Positions 11,500-22,929 of a DNA stretch of 64,000 nucleotides are shown piece by piece (position 1 is the first letter of the stretch; the number at the start of each line of letters is the position of its first letter). The translations under genes were made by a program, and so were the position numbers. The stretch is from Lepus europaeus. Its lineage: Eukaryota; Chordata; Mammalia; Lagomorpha; Leporidae. The stretch is taken from positions 91,384,499 through 91,448,498 of the forward strand of contig NC_084837.1 in NCBI RefSeq assembly GCF_033115175.1, given 5' to 3'. The notes below the pieces were generated by a model. It saw only the letters and a list, made by a program, of their open reading frames with translations. It was not told where the DNA came from and made no database searches.

Positions 11500-12539
11500 C
11501 ATGCAGTATTCCCCAGCGCCACGTTGTAAAGTCACGGGATTGTGGGTCTGTGACGTGTGCATGACCACGCCCACGGCCAGCGATTGTGAGTTTCCACTGC
11601 ACCCAGCTGGAAAGCCTCTCGGTAAAACACCCACGCCCTCCGAATCCCGGAGGGCCTCTGCACCTGCCGGGCTTCCATCATGCCCTGCGTCGAATATATA
11701 GCACAATAATACTGGCTTTTTCTCAAGAGGCCACAGCACCGGAGCTTTGGAAAGAGCAGGGGTGTTGGGTGCTATAGGCACAGATCGAATCCAGTGCTAA
11801 CATCAGCCAGCTGTGTGAGCAGTCTTCCTCATGCGGTTGTTCGGCTGAGTGGTTAAACGTTTCCTTTATCTCTCTGGCTCTCAGCTTGCCCGCCTGTGCA
11901 ATGGGTCTACACCAAGATTCTATGCAGTAGTGGAAAGGAGCGAAGATGTGCAAGGCGCTCGGGCATGGCCAGAGCATGGAGGGCAAGGCTGGGCCACGAG
12001 CAGAGTGCTGGTGGCTCAGGAACATGGCAGGCGGCGAACCCTGTCTGCCAGCAGGCTTGAGGATGAAGAGAGTGGACCCCGGGGGGACTCGAGCCCGGCC
12101 TGGCCTGTGGTCACCACTGTGGAGAAGCCTCGGAATCTGTCCGTGCCTTATCTCCCAAGCAGTTCTCAGGCCTGTAAGAAGCACGCAGCCACCCACCGCT
12201 GCCATCACCGTGGGACCGTGTGGAGCCAGAAGTTCAGAGTCAGAGTCAGAGGGAACACGACGGTCTGCAGCTTGCAGCAGAGCTGGTGACAAGTGACTCA
12301 GCCAGGCGTGTGACGCCGGCTCTGGCACACTCTGAGAACACGGTGAAATGGTAAATGGCGCTTGCCAAAGGCAGTGATCAACCACCCACGCACACGCCCT
12401 CCCTCCCTGCCTCCCCAAGAGCCCCCGACACTCGGCCAGCTGCACTCAAGTCTCCTGACGCTGCCCTGACACCCACACTAGACCCATAAAACGCCCTCAG
12501 CGGCTGGCGCACGGTGCGGGCTGCCCACTTCCTGCACTT
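11500..12539. other. Unassigned sequence
   Basis: Nothing recognised. The 240-codon minus frame at 11723-12445 has no family resemblance. Confidence 0.4.
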
Positions 12540-12960
12540 CCGTCCAAAGGTGGCCTGAGTCCCCTCCCAGCCTTGTGCAAGGTTCTCCCTGCGGCTGGGG
12601 CCACCGTGGACGGGCGTCTTGCCGTGGTGCCACCCGGGGCCTGCAGGACAACACGAAGCCACCGCCGAGACGCGTGGTGCACATTCCTTCAGCCCCTTGC
12701 CATCTCCTCTTGGGGAGCGAACGGCTCTCAGTCGCACCGAGCGTTCGGAATTCACGCCGGAAATTTCCCCTTCCCCGGTGACTGAGGTCTGTTTCAGCTG
12801 CCTCGGCTGCACCCATGCACGGGGCTGTGGTTTGATTTTGCATGGAAAAGCGCTCCGTTGAGTATGACTTCCCAGGTGTGCGCTTACACAGCCCGCGGTG
12901 CCGGTGATTTCGAATCGAAATCGGGCTTTCGGGGGCCCTGCTGCTCGCCAGTTCAGCCCC
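12540..12960. promoter_or_regulatory. CpG-enriched block
   Basis: CpG words are frequent (gccgagacgcgtgg, gtcgcaccgagcgttcgg, atttcgaatcgaaatcggg). A palindromic kappaB-like ggaaatttcc lies at 12759-12768. No coding signal; function not shown. Confidence 0.25.
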
Positions 12961-13125
12961 TCCCCTGGATCGCAGCATTGCTGGGGGAATGCCCAGGGAG
13001 GCGGACTTCAGAGTGGCCAGACCACCGACTAGCAGAGGTGGGTGTGGGGCTTAAGCTTCCTAAGGGTCTGTGATTGACCACTTTTATCCTTATCTCCTTA
13101 CTGTGCTGAAGCTTGGGCGAGGAAG

Positions 13126-13387
13126 GGGGATGGGCATCGTGGCTCTTCGGGTTAAGCCACCTCTTGTGATGCCAGCATCCCGTATGGGAGTGCAGGTTTG
13201 AGTCCCAGCTGCCCCACTTCCAATCCAGCCCCCTGCTAATGTGCCTGGGAAGGCACGAGAGGATGGTCCAAGTCCCTAGGTCCCTGACACCCCCATGGGA
13301 GCCCCAGTTGGAGTTCCAGGCTCCTGGTTTCAGGCTGGCTCAAACCTAACTGGTACAGGTATGTGGGGAGTGAACCAGCAGATGGAA

Positions 13388-13427
<40 letters not shown>

Positions 13428-13470
13428 TCCCTGTGTAACTCTGCCTTTCAAACAAACAAAGTAAATCTTT
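13126..13470 (+). mobile_element. C-SINE
   Basis: Head gggcatcgtggctcttcggg, body catcccgtatgggagtgcagg and gaaccagcagatgga, long (CT)n at 13391-13432, tail aaacaaacaaagtaaatctt. Older, diverged subfamily. Confidence 0.88.
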
Positions 13471-13479
13471 TGGTTCTGT

Positions 13480-14220
13480 TTTCCTAAAGAAGGAGATGGC
13501 AGCTCCGCTCTGAGCATCCCACGCTGGCCATGAAACCCACCTGCTGCTCTTGTGGTTCTGTGTCTGTGAAAATGGGACTCAAGGGATTGCCCAGGGTCTG
13601 GGCCGTGCTGATGGACAGGAGATGTCACACTAAGACAAGTTAGAGGCCCACACATCTTCATGGTTGGGAGCTGCACCTGCTTCTTACCTTGCTCTACCAT
13701 TCCATTGGCAGAAACCATGTCCTGCAGGAGAAAGGGCCATGCAGGGGACGTCCTCACAGGGACGAGGGCACCAAGCGGGGTCACTGGCCCCCAACTCAGG
13801 GCTCCCTGGCACTGGCCATCAAGACCCCTGCACTGTGTGCAGTCTCAGGGGACAGAGCTGTGACCCGCACCGTCCTGGCTGCTCAGCACAGGGGTGACAC
13901 CTTAGCCACACATGCCTCCTGAACAAGTGGATAATGTGGGTGAGGGAGTGGTCTCTTCCCCGGGAGCCCCCTCTGCCCACGTTTCCAGGGGGTTGGCCTC
14001 CTCTCTGGCTCCACGTCAGGAGACAGCCCTGGGATAGGAGGGGCTGGTGGTAGCTCAGGACCCCCTGGGGGAAGGTGGTGAGAGGGGGGTTCAAAGGCAC
14101 TTAGGTCGTTCCTCATTGAGGCTGGAGGCTCCTGCAGCAGGGCCGGTCCCCCCTCTCAGGGCTCCCAGACACAGGCTTCCTCTGAAACACTTGCCTCCCC
14201 ACAACCTGTGTCACTGAGGG
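13480..14220. other. Unassigned sequence left of duplicate A
   Basis: No recognised repeat. Not shared with the right flank of duplicate B, which locates the duplication edge near 14228. Confidence 0.45.
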
Positions 14221-14227
14221 GACAGAG

Positions 14228-14945
14228 CCAGACCACCGGGACCCCGGCCCCAGGGAGCCCGCAGGTGAGGCCAGGGGTCGTCCTGGAGGAAACACCCCAG
14301 CCTCGTGTGAGTCACGAGGACCAGATGCAGACCCCGCTCCTGCTGCTCCTCGGCGGGTCTCTGGTCTGGGGCAGTGGAGCCTCAGTGACCCCACCTGAGC
14401 GAGGCTGCCGGGCCGCCCTGAAGGGCTGTGTGGGTCCAAGGGGCTGGTGCACCCCCCTCTAGCGCCGACCCTGCTGTGCCCCTGGGTCTCCCGGTGGCCC
14501 GGGCAGGGGCGCCTGTGGGTCATGGCCTGGCCCACACTTGCTGCCTCCAGCCCGGGCTGTGCTAGATCCTGGTTCTGAGTGAGGAGAGGGAACGGGACAC
14601 GGCGGGACGCCAGCACCCCTCCCCCCGGCTCCTGCCCTTACTGTGGGGAGAGCCCTTTGTACCAGGAAGCACGGCTGTCCCAGGAATCGTCGTCCCTACC
14701 AAGGAGCTTAGCCATTCCTGAGCCGCTGCCACTAGGGGGTACTGGGGACACTGGGCTGTACTGGGGACATTGGGGACATCCCCGGGGGTCCTGCCCTGTG
14801 AAAGCAGAGGGATGAAGATAAGCTTGTGTCCGCCCAATACATATACACACACATGCACAAGCATATACAAGCACACACATGCATGCATACATGTGTATAC
14901 GCGCACACATATATGTACACACATGCACACACGCACACACACATG
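14228..14945 (-). repeat. Inverted duplicate copy A
   Basis: The reverse complement of this segment matches 26405-27126 over about 600 bp of complex sequence plus the adjoining CA/TG tract. By eye about 15-20 differences, mostly substitutions with a few 1-2 base indels, occur in the complex part (roughly 97% identity). It includes shared text such as the reverse complement of gacgacgattcctgggacag (14674-14693). The edge near 14228 is sharp. The edge beyond the CA tract fades into sequence that is only loosely similar. Confidence 0.85.
14838..14945. repeat. CA-rich tract inside duplicate A
   Basis: Imperfect (CA)n mixed with catg, tata and gcgc steps. It is the copy A counterpart of the TG tract at 26405-26510; the two have diverged in length and order, as expected for microsatellites. 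Confidence 0.85.
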
Positions 14946-15514
14946 CACCTGTGAGGGGAAGGAGGACCTAGCCACTCTGAGCAGCCAGGCCACGCCCGCT
15001 AGAGAGAGTCGGGAGGATGCTGCTGGCCCATGGGAGGGCCGTGGGGGCGGGGGCCGTGGCAGCAGGAAGCAGGGTGACAAGAAGCAAGATAAGGAGCTCC
15101 CTCCGGAGTGGTGATGGTGCCACGGGCGGCACCTTAGCAATCAGCCCACAGGCCTTCTTCCTCCCCAGGACTTGGAGCCGCGTGTGACACCCACGGCCTC
15201 AGCTGCACCTGTGGGTGCTGCCTGACCAGCCGGCAGCACGCACTCCTCTTGCCTTCGGGGCCTGACACTTCCAGCTGAACCATGCAGTTCCTGGGCCCAG
15301 TCCTGCCTTTGTGCAACGCACAGAAACACAGCTGGCTTTGTAGCCCCTGAAGCCCGCTGCCGTGGGCCCTGTGCCTCTCCTCTCCTGGATCTGGGACCCC
15401 CCTTTCAGATTCCAGAGTGCCCCTGATGGGCACCTACTACGCGTCAGGCCGGAGCTAGGTGTCTTCCATGGCGGCGGCTCTCGGTTCCACAGCCAGCTGC
15501 CGGGGATAGGGTCA

Positions 15515-15608
15515 CGGCCCCCTGTTCACAGTCAAGAAACCTGAAACTCAGCCCTCTGAGGCTTACCCAGGCTTTCTCAGCGAGTGAGTCAGCAGAGCCC
15601 CCGCAGTC
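15515..15608 (-). repeat. MIR fragment
   Basis: cctgttcacagtcaagaaacc ... cttacccaggctttctcagcg resembles reversed MIR. Confidence 0.5.
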
Positions 15609-15639
15609 CTGTCAGTAGAAACCCCAGGTTTCTGTTTTG

Positions 15640-15940
15640 GGGGTTGATGCTGACTTGTTTTTGATTTGCTGTTATTGTTGTTGTTTTTAAACTTGGAAGC
15701 CATAGAGACGGCTTCCATCTGCTGGCGCCTCCCCAAATGCCCGTAATGGCCAGGACTGGACTGGGCTGAAGCCAGGAGGCAGGAACTCAATCCAGGTCTC
15801 CCACATATGTGAGCCATCACCTGCCGCCTCTCGGGGTGTGCAGGAATCTGGGATCTGGAGCTGGAGTCCAGGACCTACCCCGGGTACTCCAGTGTGGGAT
15901 AAGGCGCCTCAATGGCTAGACCAGATGCCTGTCTCTTGAC
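15640..15940 (-). mobile_element. Old-subfamily C-SINE
   Basis: cttccatctgctggcgcctccc, gggctgaagccaggaggcagg, atcacctgccgcctctcgggg, and head remnant taaggcgcctcaatggctag. This older type has catcacctgctgc where the younger ones have catcttctgctgc. Confidence 0.8.
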
Positions 15941-16954
15941 TGGTTTGCATATAACACGCACCTGTGTAATGCTCATACAAGCCCTGTGACATCCTGCCCA
16001 TCGCAGAGACAAGAGACCAAGCCCTCGGCAGTCCCAGGTCTGCCCTTCCGCATTCTACGCAAAAAAAACCCCGGTTATTCTGGCCCCTGCAGGGCGCCGT
16101 AACCACCGCAGACCCAGGAGAACTCTGTGGGTGTGGAGCTGGAGTCCCGGCTATTAAGGCTTCCTATCCCCCTTAGAGACGCCCAGCCTCCCTCTCAAGT
16201 CTGCTTCAGGGAGAGGCTGTTAGCGGGGGCCGGCGGGAGGACCTGGCGGGTGCTGCTCTTGCCCAAGGCCAGACACCCTGCACACCTCCCAGGCAGTGGT
16301 GGACAAGGTGGTTATGAGCCAATAACCTTTGGTTCAAGAACCCCGAGTGAGCGCTGGCCGGGGGCGCCCCGGAGGCAGCTCTTGGGAAAGCGTGGGAGCG
16401 CTGACTCACCTTTCCTTTCAGCCACGAGAGAGGAATTCTCTTTTTCTTGGCCCCGTGCCCCGAGCCTCTCCTGGCTGGCTGGCATTACCCAGCGGCTGGA
16501 ATGCAGGGCTAGGCACAGAAGGTCAGCTGGGGCCCTCTGCACTGTGCAGAAGCTCAGAAGCGAGGTGGAATGCGTCCCTCCACACCCCCAGTTCCCCAGC
16601 TGCTTTGTGGCCAGTGGGGCCACATCAGAACCCCCCCTCCCCTCCCGCGGGCCTCCTCACCTCACCTTTATCAGCTCTGAGTCTGCAGGCTGAGTTTGTT
16701 TGCCCTTTTGTGAGTTTGCCGGGGATCCAGCCCCCTGCCGGCTGCCAGCCAGCCTCCTGAGGACTTCTCCGGGTTGCTCACTCTTCTCTCAATACCATCA
16801 TTTATACATTAGATGGCAGGCCCGATCCCAACGGGTGCAAAGCCACACACTTCCTCCCTGGCCTGGCAAGAGGAGGAAACCACAAGGTGGGCAGTGGGGG
16901 CGGGGCCTCTGGAGGAGCCCCCAGGCCACAGCCAAGTAAGTTGTTTTGTAAACA

Positions 16955-17035
16955 CCTCATTCAATTACGCCTCCTCCAACACAGAGGCAGCTAATCACTC
17001 ATGCCTGGCTGGTTCATGAATATTAAACCCAGCTC
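16955..17035. promoter_or_regulatory. Short AT-rich candidate element
   Basis: acctcattcaattacgcctcc, cagctaatcactcatgcc, ttcatgaatattaaaccc: homeodomain-like cores in an otherwise GC-rich stretch. Confidence 0.28.
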
Positions 17036-17504
17036 CCTTGCCAGGGCTTCTCCCAGTTGGGAAACCACGTCCCCAGGGAGGAGCAAGAACAACGAAGGCC
17101 CTGGCATCCCTGCGTGACTGGTGCTGGGACCGAAAGGGGAAGCCTTGGGCGTCTGCTTCACAAGGGCAGCGTAGGGCTGGGGCGGGACCAGCAGTGCCAG
17201 GGGCCTCTGAGCGTCTGCTTCCATGGAGAAACTTGGCCAGACGTGGGGTCTGAGGCAGATGGTGCCACTCCCATGGGTCTCAATTTTCTCATCTGGGTCG
17301 TGATCTGTGGTCGTATATATGTCAAATGTGCCTGTTTGACTCCTCCCTGTGTGGCGCAGGGCCCCAAGGCACCCTCAGAGAGCTCAAAGCCTGGTTTCTA
17401 GGATCAGCTACAGAAGAGGAGGGAGCCCAAGCCCAGAGGGAGAGCTGAGCAGAAAGAGGGCCCAGGGCCTGGGGCAGGTGCACCCTGTAATGATCACTGT
17501 TATT

Positions 17505-17605
17505 TGTCCACTCATTCGGTATATATTTCTTGAATACCTGTTATGTGCCAGGCACATAGAAGACAGTGAAATCCCTGCCCTGGGACAGCCACACATACTC
17601 TACCA
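17505..17605 (-). repeat. L2 3'-end fragment
   Basis: actcattcggtatatatttcttgaatacctgttatgtgccaggcaca ... aatccctgccctgg, the reversed L2 end. Confidence 0.75.
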
Positions 17606-17614
17606 TTCCTCCCA

Positions 17615-18075
17615 CTGGGGGGAGCACTCATTCCCAGCCCTTGAATCTGGGCGGGGCTTATGACTTGCTTGACAAGCAGAATGAGGAAGAAGTGATCGTC
17701 CCAAGATAGAAGGCTTGCAGCTTACCTGTGCCTCTCTGAAAGCGCTCACTCTGGGGGATCCGGGCCTCTGTGCAAAACATCTGTCCCAGCATGTGGAAGG
17801 GGCCGTGGAACCTCGCAAGCCCAGCCGAGGCCCTGCCTTCCTGCTCTGCTCGCCAAAGCAGCAGACCTGCCAGTGAAGCTCCGTGGACACGTGCAGAGCA
17901 GCCAACAGCTGGCTGACACAGAGCAACGTCCATTGTCAGCGTGGGAGACAGAAGAACCACCCAGCTGAGCCTTGCCCGAATGCTTCACTCACATTGTTTG
18001 CACTGTAATGAAATGTTTATCGTTTTAACAGTGGATAGCAAGAATGTTGCAATGGAGCAATACAGACTGACAGGT
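17615..18075 (+). mobile_element. MLT1-type solo LTR (ERVL-MaLR)
   Basis: It follows the known order of an MLT1 LTR: cccttgaatctgggcgggg... tgacttgcttgac... gaagtgatcg..., later gaagaaccacccagctgagcc, then the degenerate poly(A)-signal and terminal block (aatgaaatgtttatcgtttt ... gttgcaatggagcaatacag). About 460 bp, full length or nearly so, diverged and non-coding. Confidence 0.65.
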
Positions 18076-18744
18076 GATAAGCAACCAAACACATTAGTAA
18101 TTAGAATATTTGGTGGTGACAGGGGAAAACAAAGTAGGGGAGGGGCAGAAGGCATGTGTATGTGCCAGGGGAGCACTCACCAAGGAGATGGCATCTGCCC
18201 CCTAAAGCCAACCATCTCCAGGCACCTGCTTGCCTCTGGCTTTACAGCCTCCAGGGGCACTCAGTGTGCACAGCCCCACCTCCCCTTCTTCCACTCTTGT
18301 GCTGAACGCGGGATTGGCCGTGAACTGTGAGGTCATGCAATCCACTCGAGAGATCGGGGGTGGGTGTGAGCGATGGGAGGCAGTGGTCTGACTGCGCCCC
18401 CTCTGTAGCACCACTTACCTCCTCACGCAACAGTAGGAAGAGCAGAGTCTTAGGAGGTGGTTAGAGGAGAGGGTGGCACATGTGACCATGACGCTGGCCG
18501 GCACCGGACACCGAATTTGCTGGCTCATTGACCTGGGATTTCTGTCTGCTGTTCAGAAGCCTCCCAGGCGGCAGTAGCTTGGGTATGGCAGCCCAGATGG
18601 ACTGAGAACCCACGGACAGGAGCTCACACAGAGTGGGTGGGGAAAACCCAGGGCTCCTGGGAGGGCAGAGTCATTGTCACCGGCACCAGGGGCCCTCGCT
18701 GTGGGCCAGGCCATGCCACCCCCTCACCGCTCTGAGGTCAGCGA

Positions 18745-18882
18745 TGAGCCCCCATTTCACAGATGAGAAAACCGAGACCCAAAGCATGAAGCCACCTTCC
18801 CAGAGTCACAGAGCCAGCAGGTTGAACCCAGCTCTCTCCAGTGTCAAGGCCCATGCGCTTAACCATTGCACTACGTACAGGA
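18745..18882 (-). repeat. MIR (MIRb-like)
   Basis: atttcacagatgagaaaaccgagac, ccagagtcacagagccagcagg, aacccagctctctccagtgtc, gcttaaccattgcactac. Well preserved. Confidence 0.85.
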
Positions 18883-19044
18883 CATGGCCCCTGCATGAGA
18901 AGTCTGCAGCCAGCTGTGTGCAAGCCACGAGGGAAGTGATCTGGTGGTGCCGTCCTGGGCATCAGCATTCAGTACTCACGGCTTACACATTTTAAAAGGC
19001 CCCAGCTTTATTTGTGCCCAGTCCTGCTGGAGCCTCCCAAGAGG

Positions 19045-19165
19045 CCCTTGGAGTTGGCATTACTGCTTCCATTTTATAAACAGAAAAACCCAGAACCACA
19101 GCTCTGTGAGCAAGAGACTCAAAGAGCATCAGCTACGAAGCTGGAACTTAATCCCCCTACCCACC
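19045..19165 (-). repeat. MIR fragment
   Basis: ttccattttataaacagaaaaaccc, then gctctgtgagcaagagactc and gaagctggaacttaatcccc. Confidence 0.55.
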
Positions 19166-19624
19166 GCCACCTACCTGCAGCCCACGACACTGCCTGGGGG
19201 CCCAGCCCTCTGGCCTGTCTCTGCATCCCCCTACCCCAGGGGACAGGCAGCGGTGCCAGCTGTGAGCCTCCCCAGCCCCACCATCTTTCCCCTGAACAGA
19301 CTGCAGCTCTGGCCACAGTGGCATCCTGGGAGCAGTGCACCTGTCAGGAGGATGGCCTTCGTCTTGCTTCTGTGCAGTGGTGGCAAAGACAGGCAAGGAG
19401 GAGGCCGTGCCCTGGGGGAGTGCACAGGGGCTCGGCGCAAGCCTGTTTTCACCAGGGAGCTGGACAGCTTGGGGCTCCAGGGCTGGGAGCTCACGTTCTT
19501 TTTGGATCCCTGTGCACGGCTGTGTTTGTGAGCCCTGTGCCAGGGTTTGTTGCCACCACAAGTCACGTGTGGCAGTGTGGGAGGTGGCGTCCAGTGGGGA
19601 GTCTGGGAAGCCGTCATGGACGGC

Positions 19625-19920
19625 TACCCTCGTGGGTGAGTGGATGAAGGCCTTTCTCCTGTGAGTGAGTTCTGATGCTCCCGGGACTGGATCAGCCATC
19701 ATAGAGAGGCACTGTGGAGGGATGCGGCCTCTGTGTTCCACCCCCTCCACCTGCACCTGCCGCCTCCCACTCTCCATCGGGAATGGAAGCACTATGAGGC
19801 CCCTGTGAGATGCGGCCACCTGGTCTTGGACCTCAGGGCCTGCAGCCCATGAGCCAAAATCCGCCCCTCGTTTGCCAATGCCCCAGGCTAAAGCATTCTG
19901 CTACAGCAACGGGGAAGGAC
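19625..19920 (+). mobile_element. MaLR-type LTR remnant (MST/THE1-like)
   Basis: Features in the expected order: gtgagtgagttctgatgctcc, a ccacctgcacctgccgcc stretch, ggaatggaagcactatgaggcc, cagcccatgagccaaaa and a terminal ctgctacagcaacggggaagga. The poly(A) signal is lost. Confidence 0.5.
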
Positions 19921-20195
19921 CACGGTGCCGCGCAGATGTGTTGCTTCCGTGTTTCGTTAGCCACGTAAGAGAAAGAGAGTGGGCAAAGCCTAGGAGAGCC
20001 CAGGTTCCTTCAACCTCACTAGTAATTTAGTGCAAGAGGAAGGAAATGCACAAATAGAGGCTTCCATCAATCTGCTCCGCAGAATCAAAAAAGGGTAACA
20101 GCCAGGGTTGGCAGGGGTCAGGGGTGGGGCGTGTGTACAGAGAAGTAGCCACTCACTGAGTGCTGGTAGCGGAATCCACGGACAGAAGTCCATTT

Positions 20196-20545
20196 GCAAA
20201 GTATTTACTTATTTAAAAGGCTGAGAGACAGAGAGAGAGGGAGACACACACTCACACACACACGCACACACACAGATCTTCCATGTGCCGGTTCACTCCC
20301 CCAAATGGCTGCCATAGCCGGGTCTCAGTCAGGCTGAAGCCAGGAGCCAGGCGCTCCATCCCCGTCTCCCTCCTGGGTGTCAGGGTCACAGGTGCTTGGG
20401 CCATCACCTGCTGCTTTCCTCGGGGGACACCAGCAGGGAGCCGATGGAAGCCAAGCAGCTGAGACTCAAGCAAGCCGACACCCCGGTACTGGGTGCTGGC
20501 AGTGCAAGCAGCAGCCCATCCTGCTACGCCGCAACGCTGGCCCTG
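20196..20545 (-). mobile_element. Old-subfamily C-SINE with internal CA expansion
   Basis: agtatttacttatttaaaagg tail, then a (CA)n stretch at about 20245-20275 where GA/GT repeats normally stand, ggttcactcccccaaatggc, cttgggccatcacctgctgc, and a head rich in gcagcagcccat. Microsatellite growth has occurred inside the SINE. Confidence 0.82.
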
Positions 20546-20549
20546 ATAA

Positions 20550-22590
20550 AAATCCATGCTGAGGCCGCATCGGCAACACGGATTGCGGTGCAAACTGCTC
20601 AGCACCTCCCAGCCAGCAGCGCTGCTTCAGAAAGTGTCCTGCAACGCGCAGGTGCACAGAGACGTGCGTGCAGAGGGCTTTGCTGCAGTGGGTGAATGAA
20701 ATCAGCTAATGCCGAAGTGCGTTGAACCAATTCAAGGGAGCATTATAGAGTGGTGAAAAGGAAAGTTGTTCGTCCTCATAGAAATATATAGTGGCAACAA
20801 ATGGGGTGAAGACATGATTCCGTGGAGAGGAATAGCACAGAACGATGTGCAGGGCGTAATTAAAGCTTCCTTATTGTGGTTTATTTGAGTAGATTTTGAA
20901 TTGGAACCGATGCAGAGCCAGCTTGCCAACTTGTGTTATTGGGAGGGGAGGTCGGAGGCCTGAAGGCTTTTCTGCTCTGTGTGCAGCCATTGGAAAGTGG
21001 TTTTTTTGTTTTGTTTTGTTTTGTTTTTACCATGACTTCTTAATACGTGTAAGCAGGAGAAAAATGTGGATGGTAAACACATCACCATTGAAGATAAAAG
21101 GAACAAAGAGGGAAGGGTTTGTGATGCCAGGGGGAAGAGCGTGCTGAGGGTGGCGACTCAGGGACACGGAGTCCGAGGGTGGGGCGCTGCGAGGGTCTCC
21201 GGTGGGCGTGGAAGGAGACGGAGGCCAGGATGTAGGTGCTGGTGCTCACTTGGATCTTCCATGCAGTGGCCCCTGGGATGAACCCTGGGAGTCGCTGTGC
21301 GCCAAATCACCCCAGATTCTCAAGGCCAAGTGTCTGAGGCTGGGTCAAAAACCTGCATTTGAACCCAGTTCCTCTCAGACACTCAGAAGTTTGAAGACAA
21401 GTGGTTTAGACCGTAGTGAGCCCACACCTTTTATTTCCAAATGAGGCAACCAAGGCACAGAGAGGCCAAGCCACTTCTGTAAGGTCACACAGCCAGTGTG
21501 TAATAGAGCTAAGCTAGACAGCAGGTGCACTGTCCCCAGGAGTGTCCAGGGCCATAAGTCTCTCCACCCCTATGTTCTACAAGGAGGCCTGGCCAGGCCA
21601 CAGAGGCCGAGGGGCCACTCAGGACAAACCAGGCCTCGAGGTCACCTACAGCCCACAGCCATCCAATAAGATGCTGGGGACAGAGCTTGTAGGCCACAGA
21701 CTCAAGTGCTCACCTCTCTCCTCACTTTGCCTGAAATCAATTTAGAAGCTACTTTGGCAGCTAGGAGCTGCCCAGTGCTGAGCCTTGGTCCCGCTTCCAG
21801 CATTTGCTCAGCCAGGCCAGCCTGTCCAGCTACAGGCTGGGCTGCCATGGATGGTGGCGGTCATGGCAATGGTGTGTGGCTGAAGCCCAGCCACCCTCTG
21901 CCGGGGCCTCTTCCCAGCATGAGGCTCCTGCCAGGCCCCCAGCCAGCAACACTGGAAGGTACAGGTGAGGTGAGCTCCACAGGAACCCCGAGAGGCGGGG
22001 GGATGTCTCAGAATGCCTTGTCCTGGAGTGCTGCACCCAGCTTCCTCTCCTGCACAGGTGCCACCGTCCAGGGAGGCCCTGAGTGCTGTGCAGGGCCCAG
22101 GCTCCTCGGCGTGGCCCACTAACTGTCCCCACCCCTTCTCATTATCCTCTGTGTGTCCAGGACCCCAGCCTTCCCTGCCCTGCGTGCACAGCCCCTGCAG
22201 GTACAGACCAAAAAACAGCTAGCCAGCATCCCCTCCAGACTTGCTGTGTGGGGTTTTTGAGGCTCCAACAGCCAAGAGCCGTCCCTGTCACTCCATGCCC
22301 AGTGCCCGAGCTCCAGGCAGTGGTGTGGTCAGGCACAGGAGGCACTGGATGCACACGGGGACTACAGCTCTGGCATCGGCTTTCCTCCGACTTCCTGCTC
22401 CTGGCCCACCCTGGCTTCTGCACGAGGCCCCTACTCCTCTGTGGCGGCCCAGGTTCCCCAAGCTCAGCCCCACGGCGCCTCTGCCAGGAGCTCCTGGATT
22501 GCTCTGAGAGCTCCCTCATCGGAGCACCTCACCCCTGCAGCCTGCTTGCCTTGCTGCTTTATAATGAGCCAGAGCGGGTGAAGTGCGCGT
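20550..22590. other. Mostly unassigned sequence
   Basis: Holds one MIR (21425-21540) and a (GTTTT)n-like run at 21001-21028. No exon-like structure. Confidence 0.4.
21425..21540 (-). repeat. MIR fragment
   Basis: tttccaaatgaggcaaccaagg, gaggccaagccacttctgtaaggtcacacagccag. Confidence 0.75.
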
Positions 22591-22593
22591 GCA

Positions 22594-22924
22594 TCTGTAA
22601 GTGTCTGCCTGTGTTTGCATGTGCTCATGTGTGTGTGCCTGCCTGTGTTTGCATGTGCTCATGTGTGTATGTGTGTCTGCCTGTGTTTGCATGTGCTCAT
22701 GTGTGTGTCTGCCTGTGTCTGCATGTGCTCATGTGTGTTTGCATGTGTGCACGTGTGTCTGCCTATGTTTGCATGTGTGTCTGGCTGTGTTTGCATGTGC
22801 TCATGTGTCTGTTTGCCTGTGTGTATGTGTGTCTGCCTGTGTTTGCATGTTCTCATGCGTGTTTCTGCCTGTGTTTGCACGTGTGTGCGTGTGTGTGTCT
22901 GCCCGTAGTTGCACGTGCTCGTGT
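22594..22924. repeat. TG-rich minisatellite with a higher-order unit
   Basis: The unit is roughly ctgcctgtgtttgcatg followed by tgctcatgtgtgtg. It recurs about eight times with a spacing of about 34-44 bases, and the TG part varies in length. The 379-codon plus frame across it (22083-23222) gives repeated CVCMCSCVCV and is an artefact. Confidence 0.9.
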
Positions 22925-22929
22925 ATTAT

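Larger units (their letters stand above)
14950..16950. other. Mostly unassigned sequence
   Basis: Apart from a MIR scrap (15515-15608) and one old C-SINE (15640-15940), nothing is recognised. A loose similarity to the left flank of duplicate B persists for about 40 bases after 14946. Confidence 0.4.

Noticed and set aside
13391..13432. CT run as a pyrimidine-tract splice acceptor
   Set aside because: It is the normal CT segment of a C-SINE, and no exon-like frame follows.
14838..14945. CRISPR-like or satellite array
   Set aside because: Dinucleotide-based tract in a mammalian genome; no repeat-spacer layout.
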